The notes beneath the pieces were generated by a model. It was not told the origin of the DNA. It worked only from the letters and a program-made list of their open reading frames with translations, and made no database searches. From positions 9,186,001 through 9,250,000 of the forward strand of contig NC_087095.1 of the NCBI RefSeq assembly GCF_963855985.1: a stretch of 64,000 nucleotides of DNA, read 5' to 3'. The translations under genes were made by a program, and so were the position numbers. Origin of the DNA: Ostrinia nubilalis. Taxonomy: Eukaryota; Arthropoda; Insecta; Lepidoptera; Crambidae. This document shows, piece after piece, positions 13,701 through 23,830 of this stretch (position 1 is its first letter; every line of letters begins with the position of its first letter).

Positions 13701-15731
13701 GTATTGTAGTAGAGGTGTGCCCGTTAAAAAGTAGGTAAATTGTATGAAGCCTTGCAAGAGGTGTTCCGGTTTCGAGCGAATTGGCTGGTGGCACTGATGC
13801 GGCTTCCTCTGGCGACCACAGCGTTACCAATAAGCACTACTATACAGCTACACCGTATTATGTATGCAGTGTCCTTCCTGTGACACGACACGAGTACGTA
13901 CTCAATTCACTCGTTTCGATCATGAGTCACCATTGAAAATCAATAAATGGGACCGGAGGCATTGCAATCTGAAATTAACATTCATATAAAGTAGGTAATG
14001 TGCAATTTATAATGATAAAGAAGCAGTTAAAACGTTATCGCCTCTCTATTTGTATTTTTGTAGTTTCAATGGTTTAAAAAGGTAAAATTCTTAAATCACA
14101 AAGTAATAACCGCTCACTATTCACTATTTTACATACAACCCATAATCGCGTGTTTAAGCTGGTGATTTTGCGAGATTGCAATCGCTTTCAGTGAATATTT
14201 TTATGCAAATACGCTTCAATCTATTACCATAAAACAAAGAGCTTCAATACAATAAATGACAACTCTAGGCATAAAATGAAAAATGGATGAAGATATTTTA
14301 AAGACTGGCGGACAAAGCGCGTCTTTATTCTCTGAAAATACCTTTTACATGACACAACGTAGAAATAGAACACATTCTTGCCTTTTAGTTCAGAGTAAGG
14401 CTAATTTTTGGTCAAAGAAAGATGCGCAAGTAGAACTGAGACAAAGACCTAAATATGTTAAAGAAAGAAGGCGCGGCGCGCTGTGTCGGTCATTTAGGTC
14501 ACAGGCCACAGTTAGCTTTATTTGTACTCTCCTACGTACGAATCTAGCTTCGAATAAGGCGCTTACGACTCTCAGAATGTGCAGTTAAACTCCGTCATTA
14601 CTTTTATCACGAGGTTTTCTGAAACTACTTGGCTCCCGCTAGATTTTTATACACAAACTATGAGAACTTTATGCCACTGCCTTAAGAACAGTTTTCGAAC
14701 AAAAATATTAGGTTGGGTGCGCTAAGCGATCCAGTCATTCATGGATAATAGAAAAGATTTTGCAGAAACACATAAATGTGGTTTACGTGTGAAATAGCTT
14801 TGTGTAAAAGATGGCAATGATCCAATTGGTTGATTTTTTCCTGTAAATTTTTAATTCAACATCTCATAACTCAACGCGATCAGTAGGTAGGTAGTTACTA
14901 TGTCTGGACAGCAAGCGTACCGGAGCACGTCATAAATAATGTTAGCTACAAATGAATGATATCGGCAACTCGGGAAACGTCTGATTTATACGGGTCCAGC
15001 AATAAATAGATGAACGTCCTCCCGTCAAACCATCAATAAATGTTCCCAAACATATCAGTCACCAGAAGTACAAATCCTAGGAGAATTATGTGTTTCACGC
15101 GACGAGACAACGTTGTATTTTTGATTTGTTTTCCTTTAGTTAAAGCTTTTACTTACTTATACTAGACAAGCTGTTAGGTTGCAATTTAGAATACTTCAAC
15201 AAAAAACATAACCCTCCTTCAGGCGCAGTCGATAGTCGGTTGTAATAATATCGGTTAAATTAAACGAAACACTATGCTCTCTCTCTTGCTCATAATCGGC
15301 TAAATGAGCTGTAGAGGGTAAGCCTTACGGTACTTAGAGTGTAAATTCTCAGTACCTTTATCACTGAGAATTTGCGTAGCAGCATACAGCGTACTAGACA
15401 TAGAAGTATTTACATTGAGTAAGTAGTTATTTCCAAATTGTAAACTTCATTGTAGAATTCGATCGGTCTGCAGCTGAAATATGGCGGGACCACAAAACAA
15501 TACTCGCGGGATGCTTTCGAGCTTATCAAAATCTTGAACAATAGACGTTGTTGTCCTCCAGTAGCCTCATATTGAATGCAACGAGCGCGCCACTTGGATG
15601 CAGCGGCGAATCAAAGGTCTGCACGCAGGAAACTCTCGGTCGGTGGTCTGATATTGTATACCGGCTACTTGTAACTGCGCTCTTAGTAACGCGAGGAGGG
15701 TACGGTATTAATGACGTATTACTTTTAATAC
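7743..15731. other. 8-kb non-coding stretch upstream of the BEL element
   Basis: No gene is recognised. Open frames at 8578-8922 (+, 114 codons), 13440-13757 (-, 105 codons) and 14283-14588 (+, 101 codons) lack family motifs and look accidental. The word GAGCTTTTGCCCGC at about 8350 is a remnant of the dispersed repeat found whole at 34642. A short CT microsatellite lies at 13043-13055, and a short perfect-arm hairpin at 10475-10529 is listed separately. Confidence 0.55.
10475..10529. repeat. 55-nt near-perfect hairpin
   Basis: Arms 10475-10499 and 10505-10529 are inverse complements over 25 bases with two mismatches, separated by the 5-base loop ATTAA. The arms begin TGTTATTAAGGT. The loop is shorter than in typical insect pre-miRNAs, so it may be a transposon relic rather than an RNA gene. 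Confidence 0.5.
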
Positions 15732-15995
15732 TGTTTCGAGCTCAGACTTTCGAATATATGAAGGAATAAGGGTCTCTTCAATGACTAATTATTATTGAAA
15801 TTACGGTTTTAACGTTTATTTAAAGTGACAGGTTTACAGACTGTATGCAACGAGATCAAATTGTCGAGTGTTTGAAACGTTCGATTTTAAGTTGACAGGA
15901 GGGCGGCGCGGCGCGAAGTTAGCTGCGATCTTCACTCTGGTTCCGCGCCTTTGACGTCATGAGTTGTTTTCTTGCGCCCATAGATGGCGCTAACA
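15732..15995 (-). repeat. 3' LTR of BEL/Pao element
   Basis: 264 bp, identical to 20924-21187. Read on the minus strand it contains AATAAA (complement of 15815-15820), a likely polyadenylation signal, and a GC-rich block with the palindrome TGACGTCA at 15952-15959, a perfect CRE-type site. No clear TATA box is seen. Confidence 0.95.
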
Positions 15996-16071
15996 TACCG
16001 CCAGCCTTGAAAGCTCATGATTGACTTTCAAAATGTAGTCCGGTTGTAGGTTCTTCGATCTTCGTTTAGTT

Positions 16072-19000
16072 TCATTGATTGTTGATTGAAGCGATGCGAT
16101 CTTCATTTTCATTTGTTGTAGGAAGCGGAAGAGGACAAAGTTTTGAAAACGCCCGCTTCACTATTCCAGTCGATGTTCGAATGTTTGCGACGCGGGCAAC
16201 TCCATCTTTGCCGGGAAAAATTTCAGCAATTCTTCCCAATCTCCACTTGAGTGGTGGTTGTTGATCGTCCTTGATTAAAACTAGACTATCCAGTTTTATT
16301 TCATTTGTGTTTGTCTTCCACTTGGTTCGAATTTGAAGCTCAGTGACGTATTCAGTGGCCCAGCGCTTCCAGAAGTGTTGGCGAAGCTGTTCGATCCTGT
16401 CGTAGCGTGTCAGGCGTCTAGTCTGTGCCTCGGTGATGTCAACAGCGGCTGGAGCGGTCAGGGGGCGGCCAATGAGGAAGTGGGATGGAGTTAAGGGAAG
16501 GTAGCCGGTGGGATCTGTGGATAAACATGACAAAGGACGGGAATTCAGGACGGCTTCGATTTGTGCTAATACCGTGCTAAACTCCTCGTATGTTAAATTA
16601 GCATTGCCTAGTATGCGTCTCAGGTGATGCTTACACGATTTGACCCCTGCTTCCCAAAGTCCCCCAAAATGAGCAGAATAGGGAGGAATAAATTTGAATG
16701 TAATACCATCATTTGCAGCTATATCGATTATTTTATTACAATTAATATTAGAATAAAGCGGAAATTCTTTTTCTGCGCCGACAAAGTTTTTTCCATTATC
16801 GGAAAATATTTCTTGAGGTTTTCCTCGTCTAGACATAAAACGTTTTAAAGCTAAAATATAATCAGCTGTTGATAAGCTACTTACGAGTTCCAAGTGAATG
16901 CATCGTGTTACAAAACAAATAAATAGGCAGATATAACCTTTAATTAATTTTGCACCTCGCCCTTTGCGATTGAGTATAAAAACTGGCCCGGCATAATCTA
17001 CGCCAGTACGTAAAAAAGGAAAACCTGACTCTAATCGTTCCACGGGTAAATTTCCCATTATAGGTTTGAAAACATTGCCTTTCATACGAACGCACGTTAC
17101 ACACTGATGTACTACCTTTCTGGCAAGATTTCTACCTGCTAGCGGCCACCAACTTTCGCGGATAGTGCTCAACATGAGTTGAGGTCCCGCATGAAGTAAC
17201 GTTTTATGTTGATATTCAAACAAAAGTATTGTAAATCGACTTTTGCTACACAACAACATCGGATGTTGTTTATCAAACTCAAAGTTGGTCGCATTACAAA
17301 GTCGCCCGCCAACACGAATTACTTTAGAACTGTATAAAAATACATTTAAACCGATAACTTTATTAGATTCCTTGCATTTTTCTAAAGGCAATCCTTTGAG
17401 TAAGTTGTTATAAAGCGAGGGAAACGATTGCATCTGTGCGAATCGACACAACATTTGCTGCGACTCGCTCAACTCAGCGGCAGATAAGGAACCGGTTCGC
17501 CTCAGCTGTTTATTACGCGCGTTATAAATAAATCTAAGTAAGTAGGCCCCCGTACGTTTTAATCTGTTGAAAGATGAGAATCTATCAAAATCGAATATGT
17601 TTTCTGAATTGATGCATAAAGTACTTACGCTTGTAGTTTTTGTTTCAGGTAAGTCTTTACTACAATATGTAATTGGTTGTTTGCTAGGTGACCACTCAGA
17701 ACAATGCAAGTAACTGGGACCATGCCACCATAAATTATTATTTTTCAGTTCGACAGCGTTTAAACCCCTTGACACTAAGTCAGCTGGGTTATTTTGGCTT
17801 TCAACATGAAACCACAATGTGTCATTTGTTAGTTCATTAATTTCTGTGACTCGATTTTGGACAAATGTTTTAAGTAAATGCTGTGACATACTTAACCAAC
17901 CAATGACGATGGTCGAATCTGTCCAGAAATAAACAGAATCGAATGTTAAGCTTAGAGAATCGATAATATTTTTATATAAGCGTGCACCTATCAACGAACC
18001 ACACAACTCCAATTTAGGAATGCTGATAGTTTTTAGCGGCGCTACTTTACTTTTTGCACATAGTAAATTCATTCGTGTAGTGTTATCATTCAGTATTAAT
18101 CGTACATAAGCACAAGCGCCATAAGCTTCCTGTGACGCGTCTGAGAAAATATGTAATTCTAAACGTTTAGTATGAATACTCCTTATGAATCGTGGAATTT
18201 TTATTTCGTATAAGTATTTTTTAATTGAATCAACAAAATTTGTGAACTTAATTGAGACATCGTTTGGAACGGGATCGTCCCAATCGAGTTTACACAGCCA
18301 CAACTTTGTTTTTAATTTTCGTTCTAATGCAATAAATCGTTTATAAGCTGTCGTATAGGAGTCACCTAAAGAATCGGCTGAATCTTTTAGTGGTATACGT
18401 ACTGAAAATCTGCCGTCTAATTCACGTTTAGTTGTATTTATAAATATTTTTTCGCATTCACGTTCGGAATTAGTAAGAGTGTGTTTTTTTGATAACTCTT
18501 CTAATTCCCAAAACTTTTTTAATTGTAAATCTATGCCGACATTTTGAATAAAGTTACATCGGACGGTATTATTTTTCGATTGCAATTTATTCGTATAAAT
18601 AGGTCCTGAAATGACCCAACCTAATTTTGAATCTTGTAAATATAATCCCGATGCTAATCGTATTTTATTTTCGTTTAAAAGATCCCAAAAAACATCCACT
18701 CCAATCAATAAATCAACTTCAGAGGGTATATTGTAAGTAGGATCTGCAAGTTGAATATTTTCAGGTATTCGTATTGATTCTACGTTAATATTCATTGTTG
18801 GCAAGAATGATGTTATATTACATGGCAAAACATAACACCGAATAAGCGTATAAAAATCGTTTAATTTTGATCGTATATTTAAATCGCATAATTTATTGGA
18901 TTGTGTGACCGACTGTCCCACTCCAGAAATTTGAACAATGGACTGTATATAATTCGTGTAATTTATTCGTTTACAAAACGCTTCTGATACAAAACAATGC

Positions 19001-20592
19001 TGACTACCGCTATCTAAAAGCGCGCGGGCTGTGTGTCGCATATTGTTTTCGTCGATCACTTCAACTAGCGCGGTAGGTAACAAAACTTGTTCTGTTCGAG
19101 TAGTCAGCTGAGCGGTGTTTAAATTATCGTGACAATGCGAACCTAACGATGAATGCATTACGGTCGACTTTATTTGAGATGTGCTTGACTCAGAGTTCAC
19201 ATTGCCAATTGTATTTTCTTTTAATTCTTTATGTAACAAGCTATTGTGTTTACATTTACAATGTTGGCACGGCCCGAAATAACAGTTAGTTATAGAATGG
19301 CCACCGCGCAGACAATTATGGCAAAGTTTCTTTTCATTTACTAATTTGTACCTATCCTCGATTGATAAATTCAAAAACATACTACACATATATAAAGCAT
19401 GATTTCCGCGACACATCTCACAACAACGGTTACGTTTGGTCGTTTTCCCGTTATTTGTAGCTACATAACTGTGAGTGTGTGTTTGTGCTACCTGCGGTTT
19501 CGAATCATGAAATTGTTTACTGAGATATTTATTGTAATGAGAATGAGGGGGCTTGTGAAAACTATGAGCACTATTTACGTTACTACTAACGTTCACCATT
19601 TCTAACAAATCAGCTCTATTTCTCAGGAATGTTAACAAGTCGTTTAATATTAATTTACGTTTAATTTCTTGGCCTTGAAAACCAGAAATAAGTGTTCCCT
19701 TATAAGTTTCCCATTCGCGTTCGGTTGAAGAATCAAGTTTACAGACAATTAAGTATATAATTAGTGTATCCCATGATTCTGTGGGCTCGCCTAACGATTT
19801 CAATGAACGTAAATTTCGCAAAATAGAATCTATGAGTTTTCTAATGAGCAAAGGAGATTCCTTATTTATATTAGGTATCGAAAATAAGGCTTTGACATGG
19901 TTGTGCACCAAAAGTCGATCATTTTGAAATCTATTGTGTAACAATTCCCATGCGTGGGTATAATTTTCTGCTGTGAACTCTAATGCACTTATAACCTGTA
20001 AAGCACTACCGCTAAGTGATGACCGCAAGTAGTGAAATTTATGAATCGCATTTAAATCTGCCCGTCCGTGTATCATCGTTAAATACGAATTTTTGAATTT
20101 GAGCCAGTCATCATACGAACCACTAAAAGAGGGTAATTTGATGTCAGGTAATTTAATTTGTAACGATGCATTTTTGTCACTTGAAACCTGCGTATTTACC
20201 GAATTTTGGTTATTACTTTGGTCTTCTATAATTACTTTAGCGACAGAAACACTTCGAAAATATTGTTCTTCGAAGCTTTCGCGGTACTCAATATTTATTG
20301 AAAGATCATTTTCATCACAAAACTGTTCGATTTTATCTTGAATTTTGTAAAACTCATCAATAACTGATTCCAACTTCAAAATTCTTAAATTTAGTTCAAC
20401 TGCTTGACATTTTGTAATAACCAAATTCTGAAATTTTAAAATATAGCTTTCAAAAGAAGTTACACGACCTTTCAGAATTCCTCTTTGTTTTTTGAGGTCC
20501 GAAACGGTTAATTTAAGTTCTCTAGAAGGCGAATGACTACCCTCTCTTGACTTTGGTACATTCAGCTTTGATCTATCGCTATCCTCGCTCAT
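16072..20592 (-). CDS. BEL/Pao Gag-Pol polyprotein lacking reverse transcriptase
   Basis: A single open frame of 1506 codons. In order: an N-terminal coiled-coil-like region (1-120); Gag core with LPSFSGSYDDW (153-163); three Gag zinc knuckles (CX2CX3HX4C from C391, CX2CX4HX4C from C424, and a third from C442); aspartic protease with LLDSGS (D527); the Pao spacer with KLGWVISGP; RNase H with acidic residues D818, E862, D892 and D938; integrase HHCC finger (H1129, H1134, C1164, C1167); integrase core D1199, D1265, E1314; and a C-terminal DUF5641-like tail ending near 1490. Between the pre-RT segment (RFIALERKLK, to 761) and the post-RT segment (TKLWLCKLDWDDP, from 762) the whole RT palm and fingers are absent. 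There is no YVDD-type box anywhere. BEL polyproteins normally carry roughly 250-300 residues here. The frame has no stop or frameshift. Confidence 0.95.
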   Translation of the reverse strand: MSEDSDRSKLNVPKSREGSHSPSRELKLTVSDLKKQRGILKGRVTSFESYILKFQNLVITKCQAVELNLRILKLESVIDEFYKIQDKIEQFCDENDLSINIEYRESFEEQYFRSVSVAKVIIEDQSNNQNSVNTQVSSDKNASLQIKLPDIKLPSFSGSYDDWLKFKNSYLTMIHGRADLNAIHKFHYLRSSLSGSALQVISALEFTAENYTHAWELLHNRFQNDRLLVHNHVKALFSIPNINKESPLLIRKLIDSILRNLRSLKSLGEPTESWDTLIIYLIVCKLDSSTEREWETYKGTLISGFQGQEIKRKLILNDLLTFLRNRADLLEMVNVSSNVNSAHSFHKPPHSHYNKYLSKQFHDSKPQVAQTHTHSYVATNNGKTTKRNRCCEMCRGNHALYMCSMFLNLSIEDRYKLVNEKKLCHNCLRGGHSITNCYFGPCQHCKCKHNSLLHKELKENTIGNVNSESSTSQIKSTVMHSSLGSHCHDNLNTAQLTTRTEQVLLPTALVEVIDENNMRHTARALLDSGSQHCFVSEAFCKRINYTNYIQSIVQISGVGQSVTQSNKLCDLNIRSKLNDFYTLIRCYVLPCNITSFLPTMNINVESIRIPENIQLADPTYNIPSEVDLLIGVDVFWDLLNENKIRLASGLYLQDSKLGWVISGPIYTNKLQSKNNTVRCNFIQNVGIDLQLKKFWELEELSKKHTLTNSERECEKIFINTTKRELDGRFSVRIPLKDSADSLGDSYTTAYKRFIALERKLKTKLWLCKLDWDDPVPNDVSIKFTNFVDSIKKYLYEIKIPRFIRSIHTKRLELHIFSDASQEAYGACAYVRLILNDNTTRMNLLCAKSKVAPLKTISIPKLELCGSLIGARLYKNIIDSLSLTFDSVYFWTDSTIVIGWLSMSQHLLKTFVQNRVTEINELTNDTLWFHVESQNNPADLVSRGLNAVELKNNNLWWHGPSYLHCSEWSPSKQPITYCSKDLPETKTTSVSTLCINSENIFDFDRFSSFNRLKRTGAYLLRFIYNARNKQLRRTGSLSAAELSESQQMLCRFAQMQSFPSLYNNLLKGLPLEKCKESNKVIGLNVFLYSSKVIRVGGRLCNATNFEFDKQHPMLLCSKSRFTILLFEYQHKTLLHAGPQLMLSTIRESWWPLAGRNLARKVVHQCVTCVRMKGNVFKPIMGNLPVERLESGFPFLRTGVDYAGPVFILNRKGRGAKLIKGYICLFICFVTRCIHLELVSSLSTADYILALKRFMSRRGKPQEIFSDNGKNFVGAEKEFPLYSNINCNKIIDIAANDGITFKFIPPYSAHFGGLWEAGVKSCKHHLRRILGNANLTYEEFSTVLAQIEAVLNSRPLSCLSTDPTGYLPLTPSHFLIGRPLTAPAAVDITEAQTRRLTRYDRIEQLRQHFWKRWATEYVTELQIRTKWKTNTNEIKLDSLVLIKDDQQPPLKWRLGRIAEIFPGKDGVARVANIRTSTGIVKRAFSKLCPLPLPTTNENEDRIASINNQ

Positions 20593-20906
20593 TTTGAGAA
20601 GAATTTAGGAAACAAAAGGTACTTACAATCGTATAGATCACCCCGACGCTCGTTGCAATAGGCAGACCCGGCACCCACCAACGCGACAACGTAGGTAGGT
20701 AGTTGTAACGGTTGAAATATCGACTGAAATCCGCAAACGCGACACAATATTAGCACAAATCGATTAAAATAGGAAGGGAAAGGAGTGGTTTAACCTGACC
20801 GTTATTCCAGAGCTGCTTCTTTCACAGGGTTTCTCTCTTGACACGCAACAGGTATCGACTTCTGTGGTATCCTGAATCCCGTCAGCTGGTGCGATGGAAC
20901 ATGTCA
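20593..20906 (-). other. 5' leader of the BEL element
   Basis: About 310 bp between primer site and gag start. It contains a TAGGTAGGTAG word at 20692 and no long open frame in the sense direction. It probably holds the packaging signal, which cannot be recognised from sequence alone. Confidence 0.6.
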
Positions 20907-20923
20907 TCCGGCTCGAAGGAACA
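20907..20923 (-). other. Primer-binding site, tRNA-Tyr type
   Basis: Directly inside the 5' LTR, the minus strand reads TGTTCCTTCGAGCCGGA. From my knowledge of eukaryotic tRNA-Tyr, whose 3' end is TCCGGCTCGAAGGA plus CCA, the expected site differs at one base (T for G at the third position). It touches the LTR with no spacer. Confidence 0.7.
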
Positions 20924-21187
20924 TGTTTCGAGCTCAGACTTTCGAATATATGAAGGAATAAGGGTCTCTTCAATGACTAATTATTATTGAAATTACGGTT
21001 TTAACGTTTATTTAAAGTGACAGGTTTACAGACTGTATGCAACGAGATCAAATTGTCGAGTGTTTGAAACGTTCGATTTTAAGTTGACAGGAGGGCGGCG
21101 CGGCGCGAAGTTAGCTGCGATCTTCACTCTGGTTCCGCGCCTTTGACGTCATGAGTTGTTTTCTTGCGCCCATAGATGGCGCTAACA
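20924..21187 (-). repeat. 5' LTR of BEL/Pao element
   Basis: 264 bp, base-for-base the same as 15732-15995, including the TGACGTCA palindrome. In minus-strand orientation this copy would contain the promoter that drives the element. Confidence 0.95.
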
Positions 21188-23546
21188 ATACGGTTAATTT
21201 TATCCTTTACATTTATAGGGCTTACCTTACGTCATGTTATTATTTTCATGACTTCATGATTCTTAAGTTGGTACCTACCTACCTTTTAACAATAGCGAAT
21301 TTGTTAGTGTAGTACTAGTATTTTTTTTAAAGTTATTTGTGTCTTTCTTTTGCCCTAAATACATTTTTAAACATAGCATGTAGGTAGAGCGATAAAATTG
21401 TAAAGCATGCGGTACTAATGTCTCAATTTTTCCGAATCCAGAATATATTGCTGCGCACATTTTGCGGACTTTCCCCGCGTTCACATGTTTGACCTTTCGG
21501 CTTCCTCCATAAATTATTACTGAGCACCTGACCTAAGCTGCAAGCTTTCAGTAACTTACATTATACGTAGATTCACATCATGGTATAAATTATGCTTGAT
21601 AATTGCATAAATGTTTTGTAATTTTGGAAATATCACTTTCTCCAAACATAAATTACAAAGGCGACCTGATAACACGACATGAACACTAATGCTATAGAAT
21701 TCGACGTGATCGTAAATTCAAGTATTCGCAAGAGTCAACGCGATATTTCACTCAGTCACGCTCAGTCACCCTATTACCCATACCTATTTTTGTAAATATT
21801 ACTTCTATGTACCTTGCCTCATGTGTTTTCTACGCAACATTAATGTAATTTGACGTCTATCGTCCATGTTCAATGTTACTCTATCAACAAAAAAGTTTTT
21901 CTAAATGTAATGTTCAATCCACGTTAAATTGGGATTTGGATATTTTGTAGCGCAAAAATATCGTTTCAAAATGTTAAATTGTAGATTTCAAAAACATGAA
22001 ATCTGAACTGGCTGCAGACTGCGCCCGATTTATTTGCCCGAATACGGGCTCTATTGTTTTGTGCATTTTCTAGTGGCGAGCGTTTTACCGCTTGACAACC
22101 TTTGTCTATCTTTCCACCACTTTGTGAACTTGATACATGATCACTTTTGTCTCACTGAATAAAACGACTACATCTACGACGCTTGACGAATCGCCGTTAA
22201 ATGCAGATTTAGTACCTGTAATATATCTTAGACTAAACAAGCTCCTGTGTTTAATTTACTTCAGGCATGTTCACAAATTAGTTCAAATTCTGTTTCGAGA
22301 TAGCAAACAATTATGACAAAACATTTGATTGCCTCGATTAATATCACTTCAAGTCACAAAAGGACAAAGGGCATACAGATGGCATAAGTCAGCCGACTTA
22401 TATTTCATTCAGCACGAAAGCAGAGGGCAGTTATCTACCAAACAAAGGCCGACGATTGTTCGTGCAAATTTAATCAGTACCTAATATCCTCGCCGGGCGG
22501 ACGGGCGATTTACACTAGGGGAATTAGCGGCAAATAACGGACTCCCACCATCATTTGGGTGATGTTTACATAGTGTTTGGAACATCTGTCTGTTGGTGGT
22601 TTCATAAATATTTTATTATAAGCATAAAAATCTTTCACTATATTATTTGTTTGTGCGGTAAATTATATGTTAACATTCACGTGAGAATGGTTTCAACAAT
22701 CGAGTGGTGATGGAAGAGATAGATAAAGAAGATAATTATAGGTTATGCTGTTTTATAAAAATGGGCATTAATCACTTTTTACAATTAAAATGTTTCTTTT
22801 ATTTACAATACAATTACAATATAAAATCCCTTTAAAAACTCATGAACATTTTCAGACAATAATGTTAAAGCCCTTTGGACATAAAACCTTACAGACACGT
22901 TAGGTATAATTAACTAATTAACCAGATTAATGAAGATTTATTCGGTATATTAGCTGAGTCAACTTCAATGGACTTTATTGAGCTTTTTACATAGTATTAA
23001 TATTCATAGCATGACGTATGCCATAACTTATTAGCCAAGTTTGTTTGGCTAATTGCCCAAACATAACTTGACTAAGTTTATTAGTACAGTGGAATACTGC
23101 TGATATGTGGAGGTTATGACCAGGATGAGGAAGATGAAAGTTATATTTCTTCGAAAAAAATACTTCGGATGTTGAAGTATCGAGATTTGAACAGAAAAGC
23201 GATAGTATGAGAAACTCTCCAAATACAGAGTGTTTAATCTTTACCTACTGATATGTTTATAATGAATTTGCTCATGTATACTCAGATGGACAGATGTGTG
23301 TTAGTATGTACTCACTACTTAGGTACATTGTTGTAGAGAATCTCAAATAATCCCTCCTCACATTAATTTGACCGACCGCAGAGAGGGCCATGTGGAGTTT
23401 ACTCTACTTTACTCTGTGGGTCGCTGAAGGATTTTAGATTTGTGGCGCACCAGTTTTCGGGGATTGTCCTTCGAGAAGCTTTCCTAATTTCAGCCAGAAT
23501 CAAGTATTTAAAATAAATCTATTGGTAAAAAACGCTTACTAACATA
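21188..23546. other. Non-coding stretch after the BEL element
   Basis: AT-rich DNA with a GGTACCTACCTACCT word at about 21270-21284. No gene, tRNA or complete transposon is recognised. Confidence 0.55.
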
Positions 23547-23828
23547 CAGGGTGGAAACAATCAGTGATCTTACTCGATTATTTCTAAACTATACCTACCT
23601 AAGATTTCGAAAAATTGGTAAAAAATACACTTCTTATATTGTGTGGTTGGCATACATTTAGTATGGAAGCTGCAAAACATTGAATTTTCGAATAGATCCA
23701 GTTTATTCTGTAACCTATTATATTGATAACGTTTGATAGAGGTCATGAAGCACTTTCAGGATCAGTAACTAGTTTTTTGATATCTTGTATAGTTTACAAA
23801 TAATTGAGTGAGATCTCTTTCCACCCTT
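23547..23828. mobile_element. TA-flanked mariner-type MITE
   Basis: Starts CAGGGTGGAAA and ends TTTCCACCCTT, with TA on each side (23545-23546 and 23829-23830). The inverted similarity extends about 50 bp inward to the shared words ATTATTT and TAAACTATAC. The 282-bp interior has no transposase. TA duplication plus CAGGGTG-type ends fit a non-autonomous Tc1/mariner element. Confidence 0.8.
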
Positions 23829-23830
23829 TA

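Larger units (their letters stand above)
15732..21187 (-). mobile_element. BEL/Pao LTR retrotransposon, RT-deleted
   Basis: A 5456-bp element on the minus strand: 5' LTR at 20924-21187, primer site at 20907-20923, one gag-pol frame at 16072-20592, and 3' LTR at 15732-15995. The two 264-bp LTRs are identical by eye. They begin TGTT and end AACA, as BEL LTRs do. The host flanks share ATAC (15728-15731 and 21188-21191). If the last LTR base is shared, the duplication is AATAC, the 5 bp usual for this group. Identity of the LTRs implies a recent insertion. The polyprotein lacks the reverse-transcriptase domain, so the copy must have moved with enzyme supplied by a complete relative, or lost the domain after inserting. 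Confidence 0.95.
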
